This document shows, piece by piece, positions 43,951 through 53,267 of a stretch of 64,000 nt of DNA. Numbering within the stretch: position 1 is the first letter of the stretch; every line of letters starts with the position of its first letter. The stretch is from Soonwooa buanensis. Its GTDB lineage: Bacteria; Bacteroidota; Bacteroidia; Flavobacteriales; Weeksellaceae. The notes below the pieces were generated by a model. It was not told the DNA's origin. It worked only from the letters and a program-made list of their open reading frames with translations, and did not search any database. Position numbers and translations under genes: made by a program. The stretch spans positions 101,017 to 165,016 of the forward strand of contig NZ_FUYZ01000008.1 in NCBI RefSeq assembly GCF_900167905.1, in the 5' to 3' direction.

Positions 43951-44712
43951 TTACATGACTTTTTGTAACCAAGCGTAAAGAATCTCGTTGAATTCTTTTG
44001 GCTTTTCCATCATGGCTGCGTGACCGCATTTCTCAATCCAATGTAACTCTGAGTTGGGGATAAATTTGTGCATATCTTCCGCAACATCTGGTGGCGTAAC
44101 ATTATCTTGTTTTCCCCAAATAAGACAAGTTGGACAAGTTATTTTTGGAAGGTCATTCAACATATTGTGTTTGATGGCGCTTCTTGCCAGCATCACAGTT
44201 TTGATGCCTTTCATACGATCGTTAACCACACCAAAAACTTCGTCAACCAATTCGTCAGTCGCAATATTAGGATCGTAAAAAACCTCTTCGGTTTTCTTTC
44301 TTATATAGTCTTTATCGCTTTTTCTAGGGAAACTATCACCGAATGTCCTTTCGTACAATCCAGAACTTCCTGTTAACACTAGGTTTTTCACCAAATCTGG
44401 TCTAGCCAATGTTAGGATAAGTCCAACATGACCGCCCATGGAGTTTCCTACGATAGTTACAGGTTCTTTTATTTCTTGATCTTCGATAAATTTAATAACA
44501 AATTTTGCGATGGTCGTAAGATTTGTGTTAAGAACGGGTAAGTCGTATATCGGTAATTCAGGTACAAAAACGTGGTAACCTCTATCTGAGAAGAAGTTAA
44601 TCGTGTCCTCAAAATTGCTAAGACCACCCATTAATCCGTGTAAAAGAATCATTGGATGACCGCTACCAGCTTCGATGTAATTGAATTTTTTATTTTTCTT
44701 TTTGAATATCAT
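43951..44712 (-). CDS. Alpha/beta-fold hydrolase
   Basis: 253 residues from the ATG at 44712 (MIFKKKNKKFNYIEAGSG); the longer reading adds 12 residues that look unlike a signal. The catalytic triad is readable: nucleophile in GNSMGG, Asp in LIWGKQDNVTP, His in EKCGHAAMMEKP. The oxyanion HG motif is in ILLHGLMGG. Related to the MhpC/BioH-like hydrolases; cytoplasmic, substrate unknown. Monocistronic. Confidence 0.9.
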   Translation of the reverse strand: MIFKKKNKKFNYIEAGSGHPMILLHGLMGGLSNFEDTINFFSDRGYHVFVPELPIYDLPVLNTNLTTIAKFVIKFIEDQEIKEPVTIVGNSMGGHVGLILTLARPDLVKNLVLTGSSGLYERTFGDSFPRKSDKDYIRKKTEEVFYDPNIATDELVDEVFGVVNDRMKGIKTVMLARSAIKHNMLNDLPKITCPTCLIWGKQDNVTPPDVAEDMHKFIPNSELHWIEKCGHAAMMEKPKEFNEILYAWLQKVM

Positions 44713-44970
44713 AAAAGTGCTTCGCAAATAAGCTTTGCAAAAATACAAATAAAAGACAAAATTTTCTTTTAATACTGTCTTATTTCAAAAATATTAAAAA
44801 AGTTTAACGAAAAAAATCGATTAAGTCTATTTTTTATCAAATTATTAATGGATTTGTAAAAAAGCTTGGTTTTATCGTAGTTTGAAGATTGTTTTTGTTA
44901 TAAAGTGTTTAAAATCAAACTTTTAAATAAGTGATAAAAGCTGTTAAAAGTTATAAACATTAAGTAAAAT
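44713..44970. other. AT-rich divergent intergenic region before the dcw cluster
   Basis: About 260 bp with no ORF of note between the hydrolase and the mraZ control region. No exact TAnnTTTG is present on either strand; TAGTTTG near 44879 lacks one spacer base. It should hold promoters for both directions. Confidence 0.6.
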
Positions 44971-44971
44971 T

Positions 44972-44996
44972 GTGGAGCAAAGTGGGAGAAAGTGGA
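44972..44996 (+). promoter_or_regulatory. MraZ box: three GTGG(A/G) repeats at 10-bp spacing
   Basis: GTGGA, GTGGG and GTGGA begin at 44972, 44982 and 44992, each preceded by A-rich bases. This matches the repeated direct sites that MraZ binds upstream of its own gene in other bacteria. The last repeat ends 26 bp before the mraZ ATG, so autorepression of the whole cluster is expected. Confidence 0.75.
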
Positions 44997-45021
44997 AAAA
45001 AATTATATAAATTTGTCCCAA

Positions 45022-45489
45022 ATGAATCATTTCATCGGAACATACGAGTGTAAAATTGATGACAAAGGCCGCATCAAACTTCCTTCTTCGCTGGCGAAGC
45101 AGTTGGAAGTCTTTGGTGATCAGACGCTTATTGTTAAGCGCTCTGTGTTCAACGATTGTCTTGAAGTGTATCCTCAAAAAAACTGGGAACCTGTTATGAA
45201 ACAAGTGAACAGTCTCAACAGATTTGTTAAGAAAAATGTTGAGTTTATCCGAATTTTCACAGCGGGTGTTAAAGTTGTCGAGCTTGACTCCAGCTCAAGG
45301 TTGCAAATTTCTAAAGATCTTGCGGTTTTTGCAAATCTTACGAAAGATATTGTGATTGCGAGTGCTGGCGAATTGTTCGAGGTTTGGGATAAGGAAGCTT
45401 ATGAAGCAATCATTAATGCTGGCGCTGCAGATTTTGCAAACTTGGCAGAAGAAGTGATGGGAAATAATAATAATGACGATGTATCATAA
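45022..45489 (+). CDS. mraZ: Transcriptional regulator MraZ
   Basis: 155 residues from the ATG at 45022 (MNHFIGTYECKIDDKGRIKLPSSL). The upstream GTG reading would begin inside the MraZ box and is rejected. Two AbrB-like SpoVT half-domains: the first with DDKGRIKLP, the second with VVELDSSSRLQISKDL. MraZ forms a ring and binds repeats in front of the dcw cluster. First gene of the cluster; its 3' end overlaps rsmH. Confidence 0.94.
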   Translation: MNHFIGTYECKIDDKGRIKLPSSLAKQLEVFGDQTLIVKRSVFNDCLEVYPQKNWEPVMKQVNSLNRFVKKNVEFIRIFTAGVKVVELDSSSRLQISKDLAVFANLTKDIVIASAGELFEVWDKEAYEAIINAGAADFANLAEEVMGNNNNDDVS

Positions 45490-46372
45490 TCCTGTATTGT
45501 TAAAAGATAGTGTAGATGCTTTGGTGACTAATCCAGATGGTATCTATGTGGATTGCACTTTTGGTGGCGGTGGGCATTCTCGTGAGATTTTGTCAAGATT
45601 GTCTCCAGAAGGACGTTTGTTTTCTTTTGATCAAGATACGGATGCGTTAAAAAATGCTTTGGATGATTCTCGTTTTACATTAATTAATCAGAATTTCAGA
45701 TTTCTAGAAAATTCGATGTTAATGTATGGCGTTCCTCAGGTTGACGGGATTTTAGCTGATTTGGGCGTTTCGTCACATCAGTTTGATGAGGCGGATCGTG
45801 GGTTTTCGATTCGTAGCAATGCGCCTTTGGATATGCGAATGAATGTGATGCAAGCTCTTGATGCTAAGAAAGTCATTAACGAATATGAAGAAGAGCAACT
45901 TGCTGATATTTTTTATTATTATGGAGAATTGCGTGAAGCGAGAAAGTTGGCGCGCCAAATTGTCCACCATCGTAAGAACAAATTAATTGAAACAACGCAG
46001 GATCTGAAAGATATTTTCAGTTATATCCCATCGCATAAGAGCAACAAATTTTTTGCACAAGTCTTCCAAGCGGTAAGAATTGAAGTGAATCAGGAGTTGG
46101 ATGTGTTGAAGGAAATGTTGCTTCAATCGTATAAAATTCTAAAACCAGAAGGTCGTTTGGTGGTGATTTCTTACCATTCTTTAGAAGATCGTTTGGTGAA
46201 AAGATTTTTGAAAAACGGAATGTTCGAAGGAGAGCCAGAACGTGATATATATGGAAATTTTAAAAAGTCATTTGACTTGATAAAAACCAAAGCCATTATT
46301 CCTGATGATAAGGAGATTGAAGAAAATTCTCGTGCTAGAAGTGCGAAAATGAGAATAGGAAGTAAAATTTAA
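45479..46372 (+). CDS. rsmH: 16S rRNA (cytosine-1402 N4)-methyltransferase
   Basis: About 297 residues. The start is ATG 45479 (MYHNPVLLKDSV, as in related proteins) or ATG 45473 two codons earlier; both overlap the end of mraZ. SAM-dependent methylation of 16S rRNA in the ribosomal P-site. Motifs: VDCTFGGGGHSREIL (SAM loop), GILADLGVSSHQFDEADRGFSIR, PLDMRMN, FFAQVFQAVRIEVNQEL, and VVISYHSLEDRLVKRFLK. Confidence 0.95.
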   Translation: MYHNPVLLKDSVDALVTNPDGIYVDCTFGGGGHSREILSRLSPEGRLFSFDQDTDALKNALDDSRFTLINQNFRFLENSMLMYGVPQVDGILADLGVSSHQFDEADRGFSIRSNAPLDMRMNVMQALDAKKVINEYEEEQLADIFYYYGELREARKLARQIVHHRKNKLIETTQDLKDIFSYIPSHKSNKFFAQVFQAVRIEVNQELDVLKEMLLQSYKILKPEGRLVVISYHSLEDRLVKRFLKNGMFEGEPERDIYGNFKKSFDLIKTKAIIPDDKEIEENSRARSAKMRIGSKI

Positions 46373-46389
46373 TAAAGAGAAAATAAAAA

Positions 46390-46758
46390 TTGGCTAGAAG
46401 AAACCTTAATCGTCCAAAGAAAAAATTAACCGTGATGGACATCATCAAGGGGAATTTTCTTAATCGTGATGAGGTTACAGTTCATTACAAATATTTTTTG
46501 ATGGTGTTCGGATTGTTAATGGTGATGATCTACAGCAACCACTTAGTTGGTAAAAAAATCGAACGCGTTAACGAATTAAAAGAAGAAACGGAAGAATATA
46601 AATCTCGAAATGCCTACGCGCAAAGTAGATTGATCAAGATAAAATTAGAATCAGAATTAGGGAAAGAAATGTTGACCGACTCGCTAATGACCTTAGAAAG
46701 TCACCCGATGAAACTCCTTATAAAACTAGATAGCACAAATGTCAAAACAAAACAATGA
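46390..46758 (+). CDS. ftsL: FtsL-like cell division protein
   Basis: 122 residues from a TTG start 17 bp after rsmH. Bitopic: a basic cytoplasmic N-terminus (RRNLNRPKKK), one membrane span (YFLMVFGLLMVMIYSNHLV) and a periplasmic coiled coil (KIERVNELKEETEEYKSRNAYAQSRLIKIKLESELGKEML). Position between rsmH and ftsI plus this topology identify the divergent Bacteroidota FtsL. It should pair with an FtsB-like partner to activate FtsWI. Overlaps ftsI by 20 bp. Confidence 0.87.
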   Translation: MARRNLNRPKKKLTVMDIIKGNFLNRDEVTVHYKYFLMVFGLLMVMIYSNHLVGKKIERVNELKEETEEYKSRNAYAQSRLIKIKLESELGKEMLTDSLMTLESHPMKLLIKLDSTNVKTKQ

Positions 46759-48733
46759 TTACGAAAAGAAGCGTTCCAAAGCGTTGAGATGGGGCTACCT
46801 TTTTGCATTGGTAGCTTTTGGTCTCTTTACGATATTTTTGGTTCGTATTCTTATTTTACAAAATACAAATGTTGAGGAGTTTCAGAATAACTATATCAAC
46901 AAAAATTACCGCGAAGCAACACTGAAAGCAGCTCGTGGAAATCTTTATGCAGCCGATGGTTCTATCTTGGCAACAACGGTGATGCGTTACGATATCTATT
47001 TGGATTTCAAAACGATGCGCGATACGATTTATCAAAATAACATTGGCGAATTGACAGATTCTTTGAGCTTAATGTTTGATAAACCAAGAAGTTATTTCCG
47101 TGCAAAATTTGACGAGCAGAAGAAGAAGAAAAATCAATATTATTCTTTAGTAAAAGGCCTTGACTTTGATGAATACGATAGAATTCGCAATTTTCCAATT
47201 TTTAAAAAGGGGAAAAACAAAGGTGGTTTTATCGTTGACCGAAATTATAAAAGAGAACTTGCAACAACGCAAATCGGAGCTGGTACAATCGGTGCTGACA
47301 ACGAAAATGGAAAGTCTGGACTAGAAGGTGCTTTTAGTAAATATTTGACTGGTACAGACGGAAAACGTTTGGAGCAAAGAATCAACGCATCACAGTGGAA
47401 ACCAATTGATTATTGGAAAGTTCAAGAGCCAGTTGATGGCGAAGATGTGTACACAACTTTAGATTTAAGAATTCAAGATATTGCACACACAGCATTAGAA
47501 AATCAGTTGATTAATTTCGATGCGGATCATGGTTGTGTTGTCGTTATGGAAACCCAAACTGGTAAAGTTCGTGCGATGGTTAATCTTCGTAGAACAGAAC
47601 CCGGGATTTATGTAGATGCCTATAATTTTGCTGTAAAAGATGCGCAAGAGCCCGGATCTATTATCAAAACAATGTCAATTTTGGCGGCGATGGATGACGG
47701 ATTTGTGGATGAAAATACCAAAGTTAATATCGGAAGCGGTAGTTGGACTTACGCTGGACAGTTAATTACAGACGGTCACGGCGGTGGAACTTATGATGTT
47801 AGTGATGTTTTAGCAAAATCGAGTAACGTAGGTGCTGCTAAAATTATTACTTCGCATTACGCTGACAAACCAGAAGTATTTTTGGATCATTGGAGAAGAT
47901 GGAAAATGTTTGATAAAATGGACATCGAACTTCCTGGTATTGCAAAACCTTCCATCCAAACACCTAAAAGTAAACGTTGGAACAAAGCGACTTTAGCGTC
48001 ATTGTCTTATGGTTATTCATCAAGTTTTAGCTTGTTGCAATTGACAACTTTTTACAATGGTGTTGCGAATCATGGCAAAATGGTGAAACCGCTTTTCATT
48101 GATAAAGTAATGAAAGACGGAAAAGTGTTGTACGAAGCAAAACCTGAAGTTTTGGTCAACAAAATGGCATCTGATAAAGCTATTAAAATGATGACCGATG
48201 CGCTGACAAAAGCCGTAGAAAAAGGAACTGCGAAAAGTATCTATACACCGAATCTTAAAATTGCTGGTAAAACTGGTACGGCAAGATTCGAATATTGGAA
48301 GCCAGGACCTAGAAAGTATCAAGCATCATTTGCTGGGTTTTATCCATCGGACAATCCAAAATATACATGTATCGTCATGATTAATCAGCCAGATACATCG
48401 AAAGGATTTTATGGAGGTTCGGTTTCGGCGCCAGTTTTTAAAGAAATTGCTGGTAAAACATTTTTGAAAACGCCTCTTAACGTCGAAAAAGAATTGTTGG
48501 TAGAGCATCCAGTGAAACTTGACAAAATGATTGAGCCAAATCGTAAAGTCTCTGTAGAAAATCGTCAAATGCCGAATGTTGTTGGGATGATTGGGAAGAA
48601 TGCAATTCCACAATTGGAGAATTTAGGCTATCGCGTTGACTTCAAAGGTGTTGGTAAAATCATGGAGCAATTTCCGTCTGCGGGAGCAACAATTGGTAAA
48701 AATCAAAGAATATATCTGACTTTACAGAAATAA
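46739..48733 (+). CDS. ftsI: Division transpeptidase FtsI (class B PBP) with PASTA domain
   Basis: 664 residues. Cross-links septal peptidoglycan. One N-terminal span (WGYLFALVAFGLFTIFLVRILIL), a PBP dimerisation domain, then the transpeptidase with Ser307-X2-Lys310 (PGSIIKTMS), Ser361-Ser-Asn363 and Lys-Thr-Gly at 511-513. The C-terminal 60 residues form one PASTA domain (MPNVVGMIGKNAIPQLENLGYRV), more typical of Gram-positive PBP2x and SpoVD. The first 20 bp overlap ftsL. Confidence 0.95.
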   Translation: MSKQNNDYEKKRSKALRWGYLFALVAFGLFTIFLVRILILQNTNVEEFQNNYINKNYREATLKAARGNLYAADGSILATTVMRYDIYLDFKTMRDTIYQNNIGELTDSLSLMFDKPRSYFRAKFDEQKKKKNQYYSLVKGLDFDEYDRIRNFPIFKKGKNKGGFIVDRNYKRELATTQIGAGTIGADNENGKSGLEGAFSKYLTGTDGKRLEQRINASQWKPIDYWKVQEPVDGEDVYTTLDLRIQDIAHTALENQLINFDADHGCVVVMETQTGKVRAMVNLRRTEPGIYVDAYNFAVKDAQEPGSIIKTMSILAAMDDGFVDENTKVNIGSGSWTYAGQLITDGHGGGTYDVSDVLAKSSNVGAAKIITSHYADKPEVFLDHWRRWKMFDKMDIELPGIAKPSIQTPKSKRWNKATLASLSYGYSSSFSLLQLTTFYNGVANHGKMVKPLFIDKVMKDGKVLYEAKPEVLVNKMASDKAIKMMTDALTKAVEKGTAKSIYTPNLKIAGKTGTARFEYWKPGPRKYQASFAGFYPSDNPKYTCIVMINQPDTSKGFYGGSVSAPVFKEIAGKTFLKTPLNVEKELLVEHPVKLDKMIEPNRKVSVENRQMPNVVGMIGKNAIPQLENLGYRVDFKGVGKIMEQFPSAGATIGKNQRIYLTLQK

Positions 48734-48743
48734 CGAATTGAAA

Positions 48744-50204
48744 ATGAATTTAGAAAAATTATTAGCAAACATCACGGTTTTAGAAACTAAAGGAACTTTG
48801 GATAAAGAGGTTTCTGTGTTGGTTTTCGATAGTAGAAAAGCTGTTGAAAATGCTTTGTATGTTGCTATTAAAGGTGTGGTTGCAGATGGACATTCATTTA
48901 TTAATTCAGCGATTGAGAAAGGTGCGACGATTGTTGTTTGCGAAGTTTTACCAGAAACGATTAATGAAGAAGCTACTTATATTTTAGTAAAAGATTCGTC
49001 AAAAGTTTTAGGTCATTTAGCTTCAAATTTTTATGATAATCCTTCAAAAAAAATAAACTTAGTCGGTGTTACTGGCACCAACGGAAAAACTTCTGTAACG
49101 ACTTTGTTATTTGATATTTTTAAAAATTTAGGTTATCCATCAGCACTTATTTCGACGGTGGAATATCGTATTGCCGATGAGGTCATCCCAAGTACACATA
49201 CAACGCCAGATGTTATTCGCCTTAACGAAATGTTGGCGAAAGCGGTTGACAAAGGCTGCGAATATGCTTTTATGGAAGTAAGTTCTCACGGCATTACGCA
49301 AGATCGCATTGAAGGTCTGCATTTTAAAATTGCAGGTTTCACGAATATCACGAGAGATCATTTAGATTATCATAAAACTTTCGAGAATTATATTCAAGCC
49401 AAAAAGAGATTTTTTGATGAGTTAGAAGTTGGCGCCATTGCAATTACCAATGCTGATGACAAAAACGGAAGCGTGATGTTGCAAAATACCAAAGCAACTA
49501 AAAAGTCTTTCGCCATGAAGACGATGGCAGATTTCCACGGAAAATTGTTGGAAGTGGATTTCAACGGGATGCTTTTAAATTTTAATGGAAAAGAATTTTG
49601 GACGACTTTGACAGGGAAGTTCAACGTTTATAATTTGCTTTTAGCTTTTGGGATTGCGACAGAATTAGGAATGCAAGAAGATGAAATTTTACAAGCAATT
49701 TCAAAACTTCATCGGGTTAATGGTCGTTTCGAAACGATGAAATCAGACGGCGGAATTTTCTTTGTTGTTGATTACGCGCACACGCCCGATGCTTTAGAAA
49801 AAATTTTGGACAGCATTAACGAAATCCGAACTAAAAACGAGAGACTGATTTGTGTTTTTGGTTGCGGTGGCGACAGAGATCATGGCAAACGTCCTCAAAT
49901 GGGGAAAATTGCAACACAGAAAGCGACTTTAGCAATTATCACGTCGGACAATCCAAGAACGGAAGATCCGAGCTCGATTATCAAAGAAATTGAAGCTGGT
50001 GTTGAGCCTCAGAATTTTAATAAATATGTTTCAATACCTGATCGTAAAGAAGCCATTAAAATGGCTATCAAGTTCTCAGAGCCAAAAGACATTATTTTGG
50101 TGGCGGGTAAAGGTCACGAAACTTATCAAGAAATAAATGGTGTTAAACATCATTTCGATGACAAAGAAGTCATCACAGAACTTTATAAATTAATGAGTAA
50201 GTAG
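48744..50204 (+). CDS. murE: UDP-MurNAc-tripeptide synthetase MurE (meso-DAP adding)
   Basis: 486 residues from the ATG at 48744; a TTG two codons earlier is also in frame. Adds the third stem-peptide residue. ATP loop VGVTGTNGKTSVT; ISTVEYRIADEVIPSTHTTPD; MEVSSHGITQDRI; NITRDHLDYH with the carbamylated-Lys region; and the specificity motif SDNPRTEDP, where Asp-Asn-Pro-Arg indicates meso-diaminopimelate. Follows ftsI by 10 bp. Confidence 0.96.
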   Translation: MNLEKLLANITVLETKGTLDKEVSVLVFDSRKAVENALYVAIKGVVADGHSFINSAIEKGATIVVCEVLPETINEEATYILVKDSSKVLGHLASNFYDNPSKKINLVGVTGTNGKTSVTTLLFDIFKNLGYPSALISTVEYRIADEVIPSTHTTPDVIRLNEMLAKAVDKGCEYAFMEVSSHGITQDRIEGLHFKIAGFTNITRDHLDYHKTFENYIQAKKRFFDELEVGAIAITNADDKNGSVMLQNTKATKKSFAMKTMADFHGKLLEVDFNGMLLNFNGKEFWTTLTGKFNVYNLLLAFGIATELGMQEDEILQAISKLHRVNGRFETMKSDGGIFFVVDYAHTPDALEKILDSINEIRTKNERLICVFGCGGDRDHGKRPQMGKIATQKATLAIITSDNPRTEDPSSIIKEIEAGVEPQNFNKYVSIPDRKEAIKMAIKFSEPKDIILVAGKGHETYQEINGVKHHFDDKEVITELYKLMSK

Positions 50205-50245
50205 AATTAAAAGATTTAAGAATTTAATTATTTAAAAACTATCAG

Positions 50246-50623
50246 ATGACAAAAAATTTTGAAGAGTTTCCAGTTTATCAAAAGAGCTTGGACTTAGTTC
50301 AAAAGATTTTTGAATATGTTAAAAACGATAGTTTTAAAAATGAATTTGAATTCGTAAATCAAATAAAAAGGGCTGGAATATCGGTAGCAAATAATATCGC
50401 TGAAGGTTCAGAATATAATAGCAATAGACAATTCATTCGCTTTCTGAAGATATCTAAAGGAAGTTGTGGAGAAGTAAGAAATATGATTTTTATAAGTAAA
50501 AAAGTGGGACTTGATGATGAGAATATTGGAGACGAAATCTTAGTATTATCAAAAGAAGTATCTTCTAATTTATCAAATTTTATAAAATATCTAAGTCAAA
50601 ATATAGAAAAGAGAAATCTTTAA
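50246..50623 (+). CDS. Four-helix-bundle protein (23S rRNA intervening-sequence type)
   Basis: 125 residues, all helical, with the family pattern: FPVYQKSLDLVQKIFEY, FVNQIKRAGISVANNIAEGSEY, RQFIRFLKISKGSCGEVRNMIF. Relatives occur in 23S rRNA intervening sequences and as scattered chromosomal genes, especially in Bacteroidota; their function is unknown. It interrupts the murE-mraY junction, where a gene is not normally expected. Flanking AT-rich spacers share TTTAATTATTTAA (50223-50235 and 50627-50639), possibly an insertion scar. Confidence 0.88.
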   Translation: MTKNFEEFPVYQKSLDLVQKIFEYVKNDSFKNEFEFVNQIKRAGISVANNIAEGSEYNSNRQFIRFLKISKGSCGEVRNMIFISKKVGLDDENIGDEILVLSKEVSSNLSNFIKYLSQNIEKRNL

Positions 50624-50655
50624 ATTTTTAATTATTTAATCTTTAAATCAAGAAA

Positions 50656-51897
50656 ATGTTATACTATCTAAACGAATATCTCATCAGCCATGGCATCCAT
50701 ATTCCGGGGATGAACTTGTTTCGATACATTTCGTTTCGAGCGGCGATGGCTGTGTTGTTTTCACTGATTATTGCTTTAGCATACGGTAAAAAAATTATCA
50801 ATTATCTCCGTCAAAAACAAATGGGTGAGTTGGTGAGAGATTTGGGTTTAGCAGGTCAAAAACAAAAAGAAGGAACGCCAACAATGGGTGGTATCATCAT
50901 TATTGTGGCGACGATTATTCCGGTGTTGTTGTTCACGAGGATTACAAATGTATACATCGTTTTGTTGATTGTATCGGTGTTTTGGATGGGCGCAATTGGA
51001 TTTTTGGACGATTATTTAAAAAAGATTAAAAAAAATAAAGACGGATTAAAAGGAAAATTCAAAGTTATTGGACAAGTTGGTTTAGGCTTAATTGTCGGAG
51101 TAACAATGTATTTCCATCCAGATATCGAGGTTAAAAGAAAATATTCTGACGCTAAAGTTGTCAACCGTAACAATGTTGAGAAAAACTTTATGCCAGAAGA
51201 AAGAATTCCAGTTTCGACTGTTCCGTTTACAAAAAATAACGAATTCGACTACAGCGGAATTTTGTTTTGGATGAGTCCAGACGAGGCGCATGAGTGGTCT
51301 TGGATTGTGTTTATCCCGATTGTTATTTTCATCGTAACGGCGGTGTCTAACGGCGCTAACATCACCGACGGAATCGACGGGCTTGCGGCCGGAACCAGTG
51401 TCGTCATATTATTGACTTTGGCGTTTTTTGCGTACTTGTCGGGTAACATCATTTTTGCAGATTATCTCAACATTATGTTCCTCCCGAATATGGGTGAAAC
51501 CACGATTTTTGCTCTCGCATTGGTCGGTGCAGTGATCGGATTTTTCTGGTACAATACTTATCCAGCACAAGTATTCATGGGAGATACAGGAAGTTTAATG
51601 TTGGGCGGTGTGATTGCAGTTTTAGCAATTATTTTAAGAAAAGAATTACTAATCCCTGTGCTTTGCGGAATTTTCTTGGTAGAAAACCTTTCAGTGATGT
51701 TGCAGGTTGTGGTATTTAAATATAGAAAAAGAAAATACGGTTTAGAATACGCTCAGAATAACCGTCTGTTTTTGATGTCGCCTTTGCACCATCATTATCA
51801 GAAAAAAGGTTACCACGAGAGCAAAATTGTAAACAGAGCAATTATTTTGGGAATGTTATTGGCGATTATTTGCTTAATAACACTCAAAACTAGATAA
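50656..51897 (+). CDS. mraY: Phospho-N-acetylmuramoyl-pentapeptide-transferase MraY
   Basis: 413 residues, about ten membrane spans. Forms lipid I from UDP-MurNAc-pentapeptide and undecaprenyl phosphate. Motifs: [22 protein letters not shown], the [10 protein letters not shown] block, [12 protein letters not shown], and the [20 protein letters not shown] histidine motif. It is about 50 residues longer than E. coli MraY because of an extra-membrane insertion at roughly residues 150-215 ([17 protein letters not shown] onward), as I recall from Bacteroidota homologues. Confidence 0.95.
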   Translation: MLYYLNEYLISHGIHIPGMNLFRYISFRAAMAVLFSLIIALAYGKKIINYLRQKQMGELVRDLGLAGQKQKEGTPTMGGIIIIVATIIPVLLFTRITNVYIVLLIVSVFWMGAIGFLDDYLKKIKKNKDGLKGKFKVIGQVGLGLIVGVTMYFHPDIEVKRKYSDAKVVNRNNVEKNFMPEERIPVSTVPFTKNNEFDYSGILFWMSPDEAHEWSWIVFIPIVIFIVTAVSNGANITDGIDGLAAGTSVVILLTLAFFAYLSGNIIFADYLNIMFLPNMGETTIFALALVGAVIGFFWYNTYPAQVFMGDTGSLMLGGVIAVLAIILRKELLIPVLCGIFLVENLSVMLQVVVFKYRKRKYGLEYAQNNRLFLMSPLHHHYQKKGYHESKIVNRAIILGMLLAIICLITLKTR

Positions 51898-51909
51898 CAA
51901 ATCTTGAGT

Positions 51910-53247
51910 ATGAAAGTAGTTATTTTAGGAGGTGGCGAAAGTGGCGTTGGTGCTGCATTTTTAGCAAAGAAGAAAGGATTCGATGTTTTTCTTTCGGATA
52001 TGGGCGAGATTCGTGACAACTACAAAAACGAGTTAAAAGACTTAGGCGTTGACTTCGAAGAAGGTCAGCATACGGAAGAACGCATTCTTTCGGCGGATTG
52101 GGTAATCAAAAGTCCTGGAATTCCGAAAAAGGCGGACATCGTTTTTAAAATCAAAAACCAAGGCATTAGATTGTCTTCGGAGATAGAATTTGCTTCAGAA
52201 TTTACTGATGCTAAAATCGTTGCGATTACTGGTAGTAATGGGAAAACTACGACGACTTCTTTAATTTATCATATTTTAAAAGAGGACGGTTTTAATGTAG
52301 GTTTGGGCGGTAACATCGGAAAAAGCTTTGCAAAACAAGTCGCGGAAGAAAGTTTCGATTATTATGTTTTGGAAGTTTCTAGTTTTCAGTTGGATGATAT
52401 TCAAACATTTAGACCATATATTTCATTGTTATTGAATTTGTCAAAAGATCATCTTGACCAGTACAATTACGATTATGAAGAATATGCTTTAGCGAAATTC
52501 AGAATTACCGAAAACCAAGATCAGCAAAACTTTTTCATCTACAATAAAGATGACGAAATGAGCCAAAAGATTCTTGAAAAGCTTGATCTTAAAGTTAATA
52601 AAGTGCCTTTCTCGATGTCAGAAAAGTTAGATTATGGTGCTTATGCGACGGATTCTAATATTTTCGTGAATGTTGAAGAGCAGCATTTCGAAATGAAAAT
52701 TGAAGAGCTTTCTTTGATGGGAAAACACAATGTTGCCAACAGTCTAGCTGCAAGTATCGCTGGTAAATTATTGAATATCAGTAATGAAAGTATTCGTAAT
52801 TCGTTAATGACTTTCCAAGCGGTTGAGCATAGATTGGAGAATGTTGCTGAAGTTCATGGTGTCAGATACATTAACGATAGCAAGGCGACCAATGTTAATG
52901 CGACTTATTTCGCTTTAGAAAGTATGAAGCAGCCGACGATTTGGATTGTTGGCGGAAAAGATAAAGGCAACGATTACACCGAAATTGAAGAATTGGTGAA
53001 GAAAAAAGTGAAAGCTATTGTTTGTCTAGGTGTTGACAATCAGAAGATTATAGACTTTTTTAAAAATGATAAAGAACAAATCTACGACACATCGAGTATG
53101 GAAGATGCGGTTAAAATTTGTTCGCAATTAGCAGAAGAAGGTGATACGGTTTTGTTGTCTCCTTGTTGTGCAAGTTTTGATTTGTTCAATGGTTATGAAG
53201 ATCGTGGGAACAAATTCAAAGCGGAAGTTTTGAAATTAATTAAGTAA
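51910..53247 (+). CDS. murD: UDP-MurNAc-L-alanine:D-glutamate ligase MurD
   Basis: 445 residues from the ATG at 51910; a TTG two codons upstream is in frame. Adds D-Glu to UDP-MurNAc-L-Ala. The N-terminal nucleotide-sugar loop VVILGGGESGVGAAFLAKKKG, ATP loop ITGSNGKTTTTS, LNLSKDHLDQYNYDYEEYALAK, the EHRLENV motif and DSKATNVNATYFALES, and the closing LLSPCCASFDLFNGYEDRGN are all canonical. Starts 12 bp after mraY. Confidence 0.96.
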   Translation: MKVVILGGGESGVGAAFLAKKKGFDVFLSDMGEIRDNYKNELKDLGVDFEEGQHTEERILSADWVIKSPGIPKKADIVFKIKNQGIRLSSEIEFASEFTDAKIVAITGSNGKTTTTSLIYHILKEDGFNVGLGGNIGKSFAKQVAEESFDYYVLEVSSFQLDDIQTFRPYISLLLNLSKDHLDQYNYDYEEYALAKFRITENQDQQNFFIYNKDDEMSQKILEKLDLKVNKVPFSMSEKLDYGAYATDSNIFVNVEEQHFEMKIEELSLMGKHNVANSLAASIAGKLLNISNESIRNSLMTFQAVEHRLENVAEVHGVRYINDSKATNVNATYFALESMKQPTIWIVGGKDKGNDYTEIEELVKKKVKAIVCLGVDNQKIIDFFKNDKEQIYDTSSMEDAVKICSQLAEEGDTVLLSPCCASFDLFNGYEDRGNKFKAEVLKLIK

Positions 53248-53267
53248 AAGAAGCAGAAAAACGGAAG

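Noticed and set aside
50223..50639. Target-site duplication proving recent insertion of the four-helix-bundle gene
   Set aside because: The 13 shared bases are only A and T in an AT-rich spacer, so chance is plausible; kept only as a hint.
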